From NCBI GenBank assembly GCA_024699855.1, contig JAMPIQ010000002.1, forward strand, positions 4,216,001 through 4,280,000: a stretch of DNA of 64,000 nucleotides. Direction: 5' to 3'. Shown piece by piece: positions 14,670 through 24,967 of the stretch (positions are counted from its first letter, which is position 1; every line of letters starts with the position of its first letter). Origin of the DNA: Aphelenchoides besseyi (taxonomy: Eukaryota > Nematoda > Chromadorea > Rhabditida > Aphelenchoididae). The notes beneath the pieces are model-generated. The model saw nothing but the letters and a program-made list of their open reading frames with translations, did no database searches and was not told the DNA's origin. Position numbers and translations under genes: made by a program.

Positions 14670-15483
14670 ATGTCAGAAAGGTAAGTCTTTACTGCGGTTT
14701 GTGTTTGTTATCTTTGGCTTTAGCAACACAGCTCCAATGAGCATGGAGGAGTCCTCACTCACCGAGATCGAAATTCAGAAGCAGAAAGAGGCGTTGATTG
14801 GTATGAAAGCGCGTCCAGTGAAACAGCCGATCGAAGAGAAAAAAGAAGTGGAATATGAAGAAAGTAAAGAGAACATGGAGCCCGATGATTCCATCGATCC
14901 AGAAAATATTTCGATCCAGTTTGTGAAGAGTAAACATCTGGATGAAGAAGATACGAATGATAGTCTGAAGTCTTTAGCAGGTATTTCAATCAGACAACAA
15001 ACTTTATTGTCAATATTTTAGGATCAACCTTAAGCGAAGTCGATGAAGAAACGGCAGTTGACGCGAATACAAATGCCGAGGAATCAAAAGACAATGCAGA
15101 GTTGGCCGAAGTTGAGATCATTCGTCTATCAGTTGAAACAGTCGAAGCCGATGACGAGCATAGTGAAGAGGTTAGTCGATCGTCTGTTTCTGTTTACAGT
15201 ATATTTTTAGATCACCACCGAAGCGGCTCCGCAAATTGAGCAACAAAACACCGAAACGGCAGTCGAACAGTCCAAAGGTCTGACTGATGAAGAAAAGATC
15301 GCTCAAACACAAGCAAACTACATGCTTCCATCGGCTTTCAATTACAACGCAAAAACCGATTCTCCAGTCAACATCTCCGACACCGAGTCGGATGTTGAAC
15401 AAAAGCTCGTGAATCAAAAATGCAAATGTGAAGCAATTAAACGGGATCCGAAGTTGAAGTCAAAAGCGTGCGTAATCCTTTGA
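14670..15483 (+). CDS. Acidic protein ending in a CaaX box, 229 aa
   Basis: Exons 14670-14680, 14724-14980, 15022-15170 and 15211-15483. The protein is very rich in Glu, Asp, Ser and Lys, probably disordered or coiled coil, with no signal peptide. The last residues are KSKACVIL. The Cys-Val-Ile-Leu end fits a CaaX motif with Leu last, the type used by geranylgeranyltransferase I, and a basic patch (KRDPKLKSK) precedes it. That would place the protein at a membrane. No homolog is recognised. AATAAA follows the stop at about 15489. The ATG at 14670 is chosen because it opens the frame through a short first exon. Confidence 0.6.
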
Positions 15484-16205
15484 AATATAATAAACGATAT
15501 CGTTTAAAATGTCCAGTTTCAATAGAAAGCAAACTACGAACGGAAGATGATATAGATCGTTTTTGTAATTTAATACAAACTCAATTTGGCTCAGAAGAAT
15601 GAAGGCTAAGCAGTCGACTACAGTCCCGTCGAACATGTTGAATTCAGTTGAATGTACAACTACTATCTTTCGTTGATTGTTCGGCTTGTGCTTAAACCCC
15701 ACCTCCTAGACGCACGCTTCGAACTATTTGGTATTGTTTACATCGAACACTGCGGGACGCATTGACTGAAAATCGTTCATTTAACTACCACCCTCGTTTC
15801 TGTTGTGTGGATCTGTCAGCTTTTGCATCTGCGCGCCATTTCACTCCGTTTTTTTATGCGCAACAGATGCGAAAACGAATCGGGACGTTTTTCTTTGGCA
15901 CACACAACGTCCCAACTAATCGCCTATTTCCGTTGTTTCCTGTTGCGTGTCTTAAGAGCATCATGTGATTCAACTGCGTTTTTGTTCGTTTTGAATCGTA
16001 AATCGCGTGCCGTTTCTCGCTTGTTTCCTTTCATCTTTCGATCTTTGTCTTCTAATTAATCCGACGCGTTCACACGCGCAATTTCGGCGGAAACTCTCTG
16101 GCCATTCGAAAGTACTGGGGGCCAACGAAATTGACGGGCAGCTGCGCTTATCGCGTTTCGTTTCCCGGTTCTCGATCGTGTTCTTTTTATCTGATTTTCT
16201 TCAGA
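15484..16205. other. Intergenic stretch before TAF12
   Basis: Pyrimidine-rich plus strand with no coding pieces that I can support. The last part ends TTTTCTTCAG six bases before the TAF12 start codon, which looks like a 3' splice site in the leader (either a leader intron or trans-splicing). Confidence 0.4.
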
Positions 16206-16573
16206 ATGTCTCTGGGAAAGTCGCCGATGGACGGCGATGACAATTTGAACGCTGAACGTGAGAACACACGTCCCGATAGCGCGAATCAAAAACAATCGGA
16301 CGACGACAAACGAAAACCGTTCATTAAACCGGAAGTTAGTTGAAGCAACCAATGAAACTCTATTGCCGGATTTAGCAAATCTCCGCATTGGCCAAGAATG
16401 TTAACCCAACGATGGTTCTTGATAGCGACGTTGAGCACGTGCTTTCGCTCTACACCTTTAATCTCGTCGAAACGATGGTCAAAGGAACAACCAAAATGAC
16501 GAATCTGCGCAACTCAAAGACAATCGATCTCAAGGACTATGAAGCCTACGTCAAGCGCAAACACTGGAGCTAA
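16206..16573 (+). CDS. TFIID/SAGA subunit TAF12-like histone-fold protein, 108 aa
   Basis: Exons 16206-16334 and 16376-16573. The first exon encodes a short charged tail. The second gives a histone fold: SALAKNVNPTMVLDSDVEHV (helix 1 and turn), FNLVETMVKGTTKM (helix 2), LRNSKTIDLKDYEAYVKRKH (helix 3). The spacing and the NP...LD, R.SKT(I/L)..KD residues match TAF12, which pairs with TAF4 in TFIID and with ADA1 in SAGA. The protein is shorter at both ends than vertebrate TAF12, which is common in nematodes. A splice acceptor directly before the ATG suggests a spliced leader. Confidence 0.8.
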
Positions 16574-17093
16574 TGGCCGTTGATTTGCGTTTCCGGTCAG
16601 CGTTCCGTCCCCAACTTGTTGTCTACTTCATCTCCTCTTTTTGATGTACAATCCGCCATTCAACTTTTTGTTCACAACACGATAATCCCATTGAGTTTCT
16701 CTATCATTTTTCTCGTACAAACCACTCACTTTGTTGTTACAAGACATTACGAACTCAACTGATTCTATATACTTATTTCAATTTCCTTTTTTCACATAAT
16801 CGACTAAACGAAAAGTCTTGCCATTCTTTTATTTGTACCCACGTGGTAATGAAGGAAATTTATTGCGAATTCGGCTTTTCTATTTACATAATAGTCAGCT
16901 GCGTAGGCAGAAATCGTTTATGCCATCAAACTTCTTTGGCATATTTTCAACAAACGGCACCGGAAAGAAAGACGTGAATAAGCCATGAGCCAAAGGTCTC
17001 ATTGGAAAATTAATTAAAATTGAAAATATGTACACGCAATAATGAAAAGAGTATGTACAAAAGGGAATGCATTGGACTGTTCGGCGCTTGCTC
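16574..17093. other. Region between convergent TAF12 and LC3 genes
   Basis: Holds the 3' untranslated ends of TAF12 (plus) and the LC3 gene (minus). I see no additional gene. Confidence 0.4.
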
Positions 17094-17811
17094 TCAACCT
17101 AATGTATCTTCCGATGAATAGCGAACATAGAGCCAACCATCATCACTTCGATACCTTTCAGCCAACTCAGCAACAGTTGAATCCAAGGCAGGCAACTCGC
17201 CATCGATTAGAATGTAAATCGCCATATTTCGACCGTCACAAACCCGTTTTCTGTAACTTTTTTGTTTGTTTTTAAGTCCACTATCCGACTAACCGAATGA
17301 CATGTTGAAGTTGACCGACGGTCGCTCGAGGTGGCAACATGAATTGACATCTTTCCAATTCGCGAAGTCGTTTTTCGTTCTTGAAACGTTCGATTATGAG
17401 CTTAAATGTTCAGTTCAAATAAAGAGCAGTCATCGGCAATGTTTATACCGGGATTTTGTGCGGATGTTGTTCACTGAGTAATGCTGATTCCGATCGACGA
17501 CAACAATACTTTCGACTCACTTTGTAGGACGAAACACCGGCAGTTGAATTTTTGCTTGATCGATTGTTGGTTTTGTGGTTGAATTGCGAGGAGCCGTCAT
17601 CGCTCGAACAAACGCTCGTACTTGAAACCACCGAGCAGATGGACATTTTCGACGGTTTCAATTCGTTGCCGTATAGGCAGCGTGGCGAATGCTCAACCGG
17701 AAGTCGTTCAACCTCATGCTAAAAGACAAACATCGACGGTAAGTTTCCAAATCGGTTGTCCAATATTACCTGAGCACAGAAAAGGAAATCGAAACGACCA
17801 AGACGTTTCAT
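17094..17811 (-). CDS. Atg8/LC3-family autophagy protein, 4 exons, 191 aa
   Basis: Minus-strand exons 17770-17811, 17449-17718, 17294-17400 and 17094-17250 join in frame. After about 80 extra N-terminal residues rich in Ser and Asn comes the ubiquitin-like fold: LLSEQHPHKIPLIIERFKNE, then FMLPPRATVGQLQHVIRKRV, then AIYILIDGELPALDS and DDGWLYVRYSSEDTLG. This matches LC3 (the HP.KIP..IER, TVGQL..VIRKR and DGFLY..YxS..T.G motifs). The last residue is glycine, so the lipid-conjugation site is exposed without the usual ATG4 trimming of a tail. Expected role: conjugation to phosphatidylethanolamine on autophagosomes. The start is the only ATG that opens exon 1. An internal ATG in exon 2 (MSICSVVSS) would give a shorter form. 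Confidence 0.88.
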
Positions 17812-18605
17812 TGATCAAAAAATCGGTAGTCAAACTCTCGACCGCAGAATCATTAAACGAACAGAAGTCGCAATTCCTGCAACATTGAGCGCGTGATCTA
17901 AGTGTCTGGAGGAGTTTATCACGAACAGAAATTAGCGTAATCGATTCGCGGACACGCCTTCTGTTCACGTGCTATTCAAGAATCAATAGGACCGATAAGT
18001 TCGACGGGAACTTACTGCACAATCAAGCAGACTAATTGCGCGGTGATTGTGTTCATCAGTTTGCTCCTTTTTAGAGTCAAGAAGAAGTGGGCGGAGAATA
18101 AATATTTTTGTTGTCAGTTGCGATTGTTAGTCACGAGAAAAAGTTCTGTTGTACGAGACGATGAGGTGGCCAACGATCAGCCGGCGACCTGACGTCCGTC
18201 TGCTTTTCATGAGCCAAATTGGTCGGGTGTTACGAAACTTTCACGAAAAGTTTGTTGACCGAAAAGCTCGGAAACAACAAACCGACTCGAGAATCATAGA
18301 CGCAAAACAGAAATGCGCGTGAAAGAAGAAGCCGAAGTCTCGAAACATTTTCCGCATTCTTCTGCGTCTCGTGTTCTTCAGCTGAACCCGAAATGGACCG
18401 TCAGTTTGGTTGTCGCGATGGGTAGCGGCGATTGCTCGGAAAAATGACCGCACACCATACGCGAAAGCACGTGAGATCGACGCAGAGGACAAAGTGCACG
18501 TGAGAGAAACTTCTCGTCTGATCGACGTGCGAAAAATGTCGAGAATGTGCAGATCCAAATCTCCGATTCTTAATTTCCGGCAAGCGCAGTAATCTTCGCA
18601 GGTGT
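17812..18605. other. Intergenic, no gene supported
   Basis: Open frames on both strands lack splice sites and family motifs. The 15-base string GAGACGATGAGGTGG occurs near 18157 and again inside the GPCR fragment near 18673, possibly a local duplication. Otherwise nothing is seen. Confidence 0.35.
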
Positions 18606-19094
18606 TTGGCAAACGAGTGTGTGGTTAGCTGGTCGGCACCGAAGAGCTGCGTGTCACTGGTCCGCAGCGAGCGAGACGATGAGGTGGCGGACTTTGGCGA
18701 CTACTACAACGAGAATCCTTGTCAATATGATGGCACTGATTTCGTTGAGGTGAAGATCTACTTGATTGGAGTGGTCGCTGTTTTCATTGCGCTGTCGTCG
18801 CTGATTTTCGACACCTTCTTTGTTATTGTCTTCATTCGGACACCATCACTTCGTCAATCTCCATTGTTCTATTTCGGAGTTTTGCCTTCACTGAACATTA
18901 TTTTGGCTTTGAACTATTTGGCTCTAATGTTCGTTCCCGTTTATTTCGTCAAGTACATCTATCAGATGAGTACTTCTCCCGCAAATGTTGTCGATTTGCC
19001 GATGACTTTCGATTCACATTTCTTTACCAGCACACACATTAACCATTGTAATATCCAAACGATGGGAAGTGCACACCAAACACTTGAATTGTAG
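18606..19094 (+). pseudogene. Truncated seven-transmembrane receptor (peptide GPCR type)
   Basis: An open frame encodes an acidic extracellular segment (DFGDYYNENPCQYDGTDFVE), then TM1 (YLIGVVAVFIALSSLIFDTF), a short loop RTPSLRQSPLFYFG and TM2 (LNIILALNYLALMFVPVYF). It then loses hydrophobic pattern and ends at 19094. The first-loop and TM2 wording resembles nematode FMRFamide-type receptors. There is no ATG in frame, so an upstream exon must supply the start. No TM3-TM7 exons appear before the minus-strand gene that ends at 19499. Either the rest is missing or later exons lie beyond it, which I consider unlikely. Confidence 0.45.
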
Positions 19095-19498
19095 ATGTTG
19101 AAAAACGACCATAACTTGTCGTATCGACCAGAGCTTTTGATTTTCAAGATATTAGATTGAGCCTGAAATTGATTGATCAATTGATGAAGTGAACAAACCG
19201 AACCAAATACAATGGATCAGTGAACTCGAATCGTTTTTCCAGGCAGAGTTTTGAAATTCGACACCAGCAAACAGATCGATTTTTCCGTTTTGAAGCATTT
19301 CGTATACAAGTTGATCAAGACATGAAGTGTAAACAAACCAAAGATTGTTGGCGAGTAATTGCCAGGCCAAGAAAAGTTACTTATTGATCCTCACGATAAT
19401 TGGACCCATTGAACGTAATGAAGTGTTTATTGTGATAGGAATTACAAGTGAAAAAGTCATAAAAACAAGTTCCAAAAAAAATCACGAAGTCATTGATA
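19095..19498. other. Spacer at the 3' end of the minus-strand gene
   Basis: Low-complexity open frames only. TTTATT at about 19424 is AATAAA on the minus strand, 75 bases beyond the stop at 19499, and is a likely poly(A) signal for that gene. Confidence 0.4.
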
Positions 19499-21440
19499 TT
19501 AAAAGAATCGTTTAAAGTTTTTAAAACATTGATTTGTATACGAAAATGGCAAGGAAAAAATCGGAGCATCGTGGAGATTTAGAGTTGATGGAGGTAAACG
19601 CTCAATGAGTTGTTTACAAACCGAAGTATTCCAAAATATGTAGTGCTCGTTCACTAATGAGATCCATTGATCCGACTTGGCAATTTCCACCTCGTTTAAT
19701 CAAATCAATTGTATCGCCTCATTTCAAACACAATCGGCTACCGGACCTTTGAGTGCAAGTGATATTTTCAACGTTCCGACCACTGTATTCATGTTGAGCT
19801 GTTTTAACGTGTAATTCACAAACGCAGTTTCGTTGTCGATTAGAATTTGGTTCGAAAGAATTAGACCCGGAGAAGTTGCTGGATCGTTGACCACGGGGCG
19901 TTTGTTTTCTTGGTAATCGAGTGGCATTTCTTCATCTTCGCAAGTTTCGTCGATTCGTGAATTCTCTTCCGGAAAAACGTTGATTGGCACTCCTTCATTA
20001 GCGGCCAATGCCTCAAGTTCAGCGCCTTCGTCGTCATGCCAATACAATTTCACCATCAATGATAGTTCTTCCCTTTTGCCATTAAAACTCCTGAAATTTC
20101 GGACCTGATTTAAACATTAGAAAGATTCTTACTTGTCCTCAACGACCACGCAAAGCTTTTGCATCGTAACACACAACACACGAACGCCCTACAAAACGAA
20201 TTTGTTGGAGCTACATTCGAACTCTTTGATGAAACGAGGCAAAATGGCTGGTATCTGTATGTTCATGTTTCGTCGAATTTTAGTGCACCTAAATTGCAGA
20301 TAGTTGGCGTAAAGAAACTGAACTTACTCAGTGCAGAAACGAGACAATGTTCAACCACCGCCGATTGTTCGTCTCCGGATATCGAGCAAATGACCTAACA
20401 ATGAATTTTTGTTTGATTACGATACGCTTTGATATGATGTTGCACGAATAAGCCGGTATCCTTACTCTGTGAAAACAAAATAAAAAGGTGTACACCTGCA
20501 ACACATACCTTACGGCAAAGAGACCGTCCAAAAACGTTACTAGGTTCCCAGTTGTGATATCGCGAGTCTCCTGACTTTTTTACTGCAGTAGGTGATCAAA
20601 GGCAGTTCATTTGACGTCCATTTATCGAAGTCTTCCGGATCGTACATCAAGCAATATGCACATTCTCGCTTCTCAACATATCTTCACGGCTGCCTTTGCA
20701 CAAGAAACTGATACCGAGTGTTCGATCCCATTCTTCAAAACGTTTTGGTCGCTAAAAAACAATAAAAACTACAACAAAACACTTTCCAAACCTCAACAGT
20801 TTCCGGAGTTTGGACTACCAACTCGTACATTTCATCCCAAAACGCCCGTGCTTTCCGATGAAACGTGTACGCATCCAGTCCAATTCCCTTACAATCAAAA
20901 TGTATAAAGAACGAAAACCAGCACCTACTTTGCCGTTTCATTTTGAAACTGCTCACGGACATTTTACCATCATAACTAAACCACACCACAATAAGATACT
21001 TCCCATCACTATGAGTTCGCGAAAAAATATCCCTGACCAAAAATTCTTCCAGATTACGAATTTCAAATAAAATTCTGATATATCATTACCAAAGTGAATG
21101 GACAATAAATGACGACTACCATGATAAACGGTCTTTGTGCACAGTGGGCAACGTAGATTACGTAAGTCATCTGTTTTGAACTCTCTTAGTCCCGACTTTG
21201 CAGTCTCATCGAACATTCAACCTTCTAAATTGTCAGTTCACACACAGATTACGAAAAACAAACTCACTGGTATATTCTTTCATTTCGGCATCCCAATGAA
21301 CGCGATCTTCTTCCATGAGTACGTGGTACTCTTCTTTGTCAACAACTGATGGACCTCTCCACAGTTCGTCTGTTATTTTTGCGGCATTACAAGCATGAAA
21401 GCCCTCGAAATGACCGTTTTCTCGTGGAGCTTCCACCGAA
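19499..21440 (-). CDS. Multi-exon gene of unknown function with a C2H2-like motif
   Basis: Minus-strand exons that I can link in phase include: DELWRGPSVVDKEEYHVLME (about 21400-21275), a piece with CPLCTKTVYHGSRHLLSIHF (C-x2-C-x10-H-x4-H, about 21170-21092), DIFSRTHSDGKYLIVVWFSY (about 21050-20960), GLDAYTFHRKARAFWDEMYE (20890-20800), RPKRFEEWDRTL followed by CAYCLMYDPEDFDKW (20750-20600), and after uncertain exons KSFNGKREELSLMVKLYWHD through about 120 acidic residues (20080-19730). The last exon starts EIAKSDQWISLVNEH and stops at 19499. Several intron GT-AG pairs are clear. The start and the part around 20600-20100 are not solved. The CxxC pairs and histidines suggest zinc binding. I do not recognise the family. 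Confidence 0.5.
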
Positions 21441-21733
21441 AACCAATATGAACACGTTTTGGTTCACCATCACGTTTAGTAGTAGTTGAAATCACAGTTC
21501 GGAATTCTCATTTAAAAACATACGTCCTCCCACCGGTTGTTGTTTTTTGGTGCTATTGATTTGATTAATGGAAAAATAACCACTAAAGATAAAAAAGGAA
21601 ATCTCCGCAATCGCACTTCAGTTTCCTATTTTTCAACATCACAACCTGCGCCCAGAGGTCGTCTAGGGGAACAAAACCGCGCATTTTTGGACGCAGATTT
21701 TACGAAAATTGACCGGCTTGCCGAGCTTCTCGC

Positions 21734-22102
21734 TCTGGCTCCCGCATTCAGCACCGACTTTGTTCGGTTAGATTTGTTCGTGTTCGTTGATTGAAATCGT
21801 TGATTTCAGTTATTTCGAGTATCGTGAATCGACGGTATTCGATGAGGAAAAAAAGCGACTCAAAGATGATGAGTGCGAGTTGAGAAAAGTGAAACAAGCA
21901 GAAGCGGACTTGAAGTGGATGCTGCAAAAGGTTTGTATTGGGTGTTGATTGTTGACTTATTTAGGGTCTTTAGGCTTCATCGCGTTCACAAGAACACTCT
22001 CGAAGCGTCAAACAACGTTCAGCTTTCGAACAGCGTTTTACTCGGTTATGTGCAAAACTGAACGTTCTTTTTGAGGAAGAGGAAGTGAAGATGGAAAAGT
22101 AA
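21734..22102 (+). pseudogene. Detached copy of PHF14 last three exons
   Basis: Copies the end of PHF14 exon 8 (APAFSTDFVR), exon 9 (21810-21930) and exon 10 (21974-22102, ending FEEEEVKMEK and stop). The upstream sequence is unrelated to PHF14, so the piece has no PHD domains or start. It may be transcribed from the promoter region of the divergent minus-strand gene but is not a complete gene. Confidence 0.8.
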
Positions 22103-22504
22103 TTTCACTTACTTCATACTAACCGTTACAAGCGATCTCAGATCGGGTATTCTTCTTTAAGTTTAATGATCTTGTTGTTATAAATACAGTTGTTTTTCTA
22201 TCTTTGTTGTCAACTGTTGATTAAACTGAGGTGTTGGTTTGTGTTGGACAACAACTCTACGGTCGTACAACCGGAACTTACCTTCGAATTTCTGTTTTTC
22301 ACGTAAACTCGAGCTTTGCAGCGTGGGATGAATCGGACGCTGTCCAACGGTCGTGTCACTGGACGAGCACAGCAAATAACAGAGAAGTCGTGAGTTTTTT
22401 TGGAAGGTTTTTTCAGAATGAAGTTCTAGGAAAGTTGCGCGTCCTTATTCAACATTTCAATTGTACGGTGCGTTAGAAAGCATTTTGTTGAGACGAGCAT
22501 CAAT
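21734..22504 (+). repeat. 771-bp direct repeat, left copy (PHF14 3' exons + PHF14 5' exons)
   Basis: Matches 23892-24662 with a constant offset of 2158 bases. The first about 620 bases look identical. At least five substitutions lie in the last 150 bases. The unit contains the last exons of PHF14, its 3' flank, the intergenic region and its first two exons, so it is the junction that would lie between head-to-tail PHF14 copies. Confidence 0.93.
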
Positions 22505-24260
22505 TTTGATTTAACGTTGAAATGTTTTAGGTAATCGAGCTCCGGGAAAACGTGCGATAAAGTCGACAGTAAAAGATCCCGAAGAACTTTTGTTTTGCGA
22601 TGATGAAGAAGACGAATCAGATGAAGATTTCGGTGAGTAAATGAATTAGAATCGGTGGACATTTGATTATTTTAGTTCATCATTCCGATAATGAAGAAGA
22701 AGAAGATGCAAGTTCTACGGCAATGGACGAGGAAGAAACGGGTACTTCGATCGAAGACAAAGAATCACTTGCGGACGAAGAATCAGTTATGGACACAAAG
22801 CCTTCGGATGGAGTGCCGGTAAGCCATCAAATTGATTGTTTGAAATCGTTTGATCTTCAGGAGCCACTTATGTGTAGTGTTTGTTTGAACACAAGAAACA
22901 TCGAAGATGACCGTGTGATTCAATGCGATCGGTAAGAAGTTTAGTTTTATAATTCGTGAAATCTCTGTATTTCAGATGTAGTGTTGCTGTTCATGAAACT
23001 TGTTATGCTGTCGAAGATGTGGACAACGAAGCAGCTAGTGTTGCGTCTAACTATTCTACAGAGCCGTGGTTCTGTGAAGTGTGTCTCTTCAATTTGACAA
23101 AACCACCGCATTGCGAGTTGTGTCCCGTTCGATTCGGTGCCTTCAAAAGGTCGGATGTTGGTGGCAAGTGGGTTCATTTGTTGTGTGCGTTGTATACGCC
23201 GGGTATTACGTTCGGCGATGTTCATGGCTTGAGTGGAATCAGTTGGCAAGAAGTGGATTACAAACGTTTTGGACGGAAAGCGTGTGATGGCTGTAGTGAT
23301 GTTTTGGAAGCACGAACAGGAATCACAACCGGATGTGAGGCTGGTCTCTGCAAACATCATTATCATATTAGTTGTGCTCAACGGTAATTTGATTCTTATT
23401 AACTTGCATTCTCAATTGATCTCTTCTCTAGTCTTGGACTTCTTGTTGATGCTGATGCTGAGAAATTGGATGAAATTGGGAACAAACACGTGGATCCACA
23501 TTTCATTTTGTGTCGCCATCACAACGTTTCGGATGTTGTTTCGAAGAAACGAAACAATTATGCGATTTTTATGCGTCAAGAACAAAAACGAATGATTTTG
23601 TTGAATCGACGACTGTTGAACGATCGAGAATCTTCGAAATTATCCGATCAGCGGAAACGTTATGATGAACGACTTAAAGGCCTTCAAGGTGTTACTATTC
23701 ATTTGCCAGCAGTAAGTTTAATCGATTAGCTTATGATTGAGTGTTTTGAAGGTGCCAAATAAACGGCCACGTCTGTTGCATTCGAGTTCCGATTATTTGG
23801 AGGCGTTTTCTGAGAAAGCGGAATTGATTGGAATAACAAATGAGGAATTCACTGACAGTTTTCTTCGATTTCCACCCACGCAAATTCCGTTTCTGGCTCC
23901 CGCATTCAGCACCGACTTTGTTCGGTTAGATTTGTTCGTGTTCGTTGATTGAAATCGTTGATTTCAGTTATTTCGAGTATCGTGAATCGACGGTATTCGA
24001 TGAGGAAAAAAAGCGACTCAAAGATGATGAGTGCGAGTTGAGAAAAGTGAAACAAGCAGAAGCGGACTTGAAGTGGATGCTGCAAAAGGTTTGTATTGGG
24101 TGTTGATTGTTGACTTATTTAGGGTCTTTAGGCTTCATCGCGTTCACAAGAACACTCTCGAAGCGTCAAACAACGTTCAGCTTTCGAACAGCGTTTTACT
24201 CGGTTATGTGCAAAACTGAACGTTCTTTTTGAGGAAGAGGAAGTGAAGATGGAAAAGTAA
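22328..24260 (+). CDS. PHD finger protein 14-like (PHF14), 10 exons, 508 aa
   Basis: Exons 22328-22389, 22430-22467, 22531-22632, 22676-22818, 22861-22931, 22976-23383, 23432-23711, 23752-23924, 23968-24088 and 24132-24260 join in frame. After an acidic N-terminus comes a PHD finger (CSVCLNTRNIEDDRVIQCDR ... STEPWFCEVC), a zinc knuckle (CELCPVRFGAF), and an extended PHD (WVHLLCALYTPGITFGDVHG ... CKHHYHISCAQRLGL). A conserved region (SEKAELIGIT, APAFSTDFV) and a coiled coil (YFEYRESTVFDEEKKRL...) follow. Order and wording match PHF14, a chromatin regulator that reads unmodified histone H3. The vertebrate protein continues with further PHD fingers after the coiled coil; this one stops there. 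Both ends of the gene lie inside the flanking 771-bp repeats. Confidence 0.9.
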
Positions 24261-24662
24261 TTTCACTTACTTCATACTAACCGTTACAAGCGATCTCAGA
24301 TCGGGTATTCTTCTTTAAGTTTAATGATCTTGTTGTTATAAATACAGTTGTTTTTCTATCTTTGTTGTCAACTGTTGATTAAACTGAGGTGTTGGTTTGT
24401 GTTGGACAACAACTCTACGGTCGTACAACCGGAACTTACCTTCGAATTTCTGTTTTTCACGTAAACTCGAGCTTTGCAGCGTGGGATGAATCGGACGCTG
24501 TCCAACGGTCGTGTCACTGGACGAGCACAGCGAATAACAAAGAAGTCGTGAGTTTTTTTGGAAGGTTTTTTCAAAATGAAGTTCTAGGAAAGTTGCGCGT
24601 CCTTATTCAACATTTCGATTGTACGGTGCGTTAGAAAGCATTTTGTTGGGACGAGCATCAAT
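23892..24662 (+). repeat. 771-bp direct repeat, right copy
   Basis: Right partner of 21734-22504. It covers the true PHF14 3' exons and then a second copy of PHF14 exons 1-2. Differences from the left copy include a change of TTTTTTCAG to TTTTTTCAA within the first intron copy; the TTCTAG acceptor 12 bases further on, which the reading frame needs, is unchanged in both. Confidence 0.93.
24486..24625 (+). pseudogene. Detached copy of PHF14 exons 1-2
   Basis: ATG at 24486 repeats the PHF14 start (MNRTLSNGRVTGRAQ, with changes QQITE to RITKK), and exon 2 follows. The next PHF14 exon is missing and the sequence switches at 24663 to an unrelated frame. The copy retains a promoter-like upstream region and could drive the chimeric frame that follows. 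Confidence 0.75.
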
Positions 24663-24967
24663 GCTGACCGCTTCGCGCATCTACGGTGTTCCGTTTGTCG
24701 ATTTGGATCAGGCGTTAATGTTCGTTCGATCATTGGATTCGAATTGAAGTATCAAAGTTTAGGCATTCGCGTCGAAGCCAAAATGAAGTCGACATCCTGA
24801 GAAACGCTGCACGTTTGGATTTGTTCGTGTTTGAGTGGACCAAAGAATGCGCTTTGCCTGATGGCTTGAATCTTCAAACTCTGTTGGATTTGTGGAATCG
24901 ATCTGACGAGAAGCGTACGGGAATAAATCCACTCACTCGACTTGCCAATGTTCCTTCTGATACTTGA
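24661..24967 (+). CDS. 87-aa frame fused to the end of the right PHF14 repeat
   Basis: Two exons, 24661-24719 and 24763-24967, give MLTASRIYGVPFVDLDQALM then HSRRSQNEVDILRNAARLDL and a hydrophilic C-terminus ending VPSDT. The intron (GTTCGT...TTTAG) is needed to keep frame. The ATG lies exactly at the repeat boundary, so the natural upstream part has probably been replaced by the repeat and this is the tail of an older gene. No family is recognised. Confidence 0.4.

Noticed and set aside
17430..17520. A first model of the LC3 gene with an intron at AAA/GTGAGT (37 nt) and a short foreign C-terminus
   Set aside because: Reading through that GTGAGT gives the conserved LC3 helix and HPHKIP motif, so the site is inside an exon.
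18241..18612. 123-codon minus-strand frame with cysteines before the GPCR fragment
   Set aside because: The opposite strand is equally open, and there is no signal peptide, domain or splice partner.
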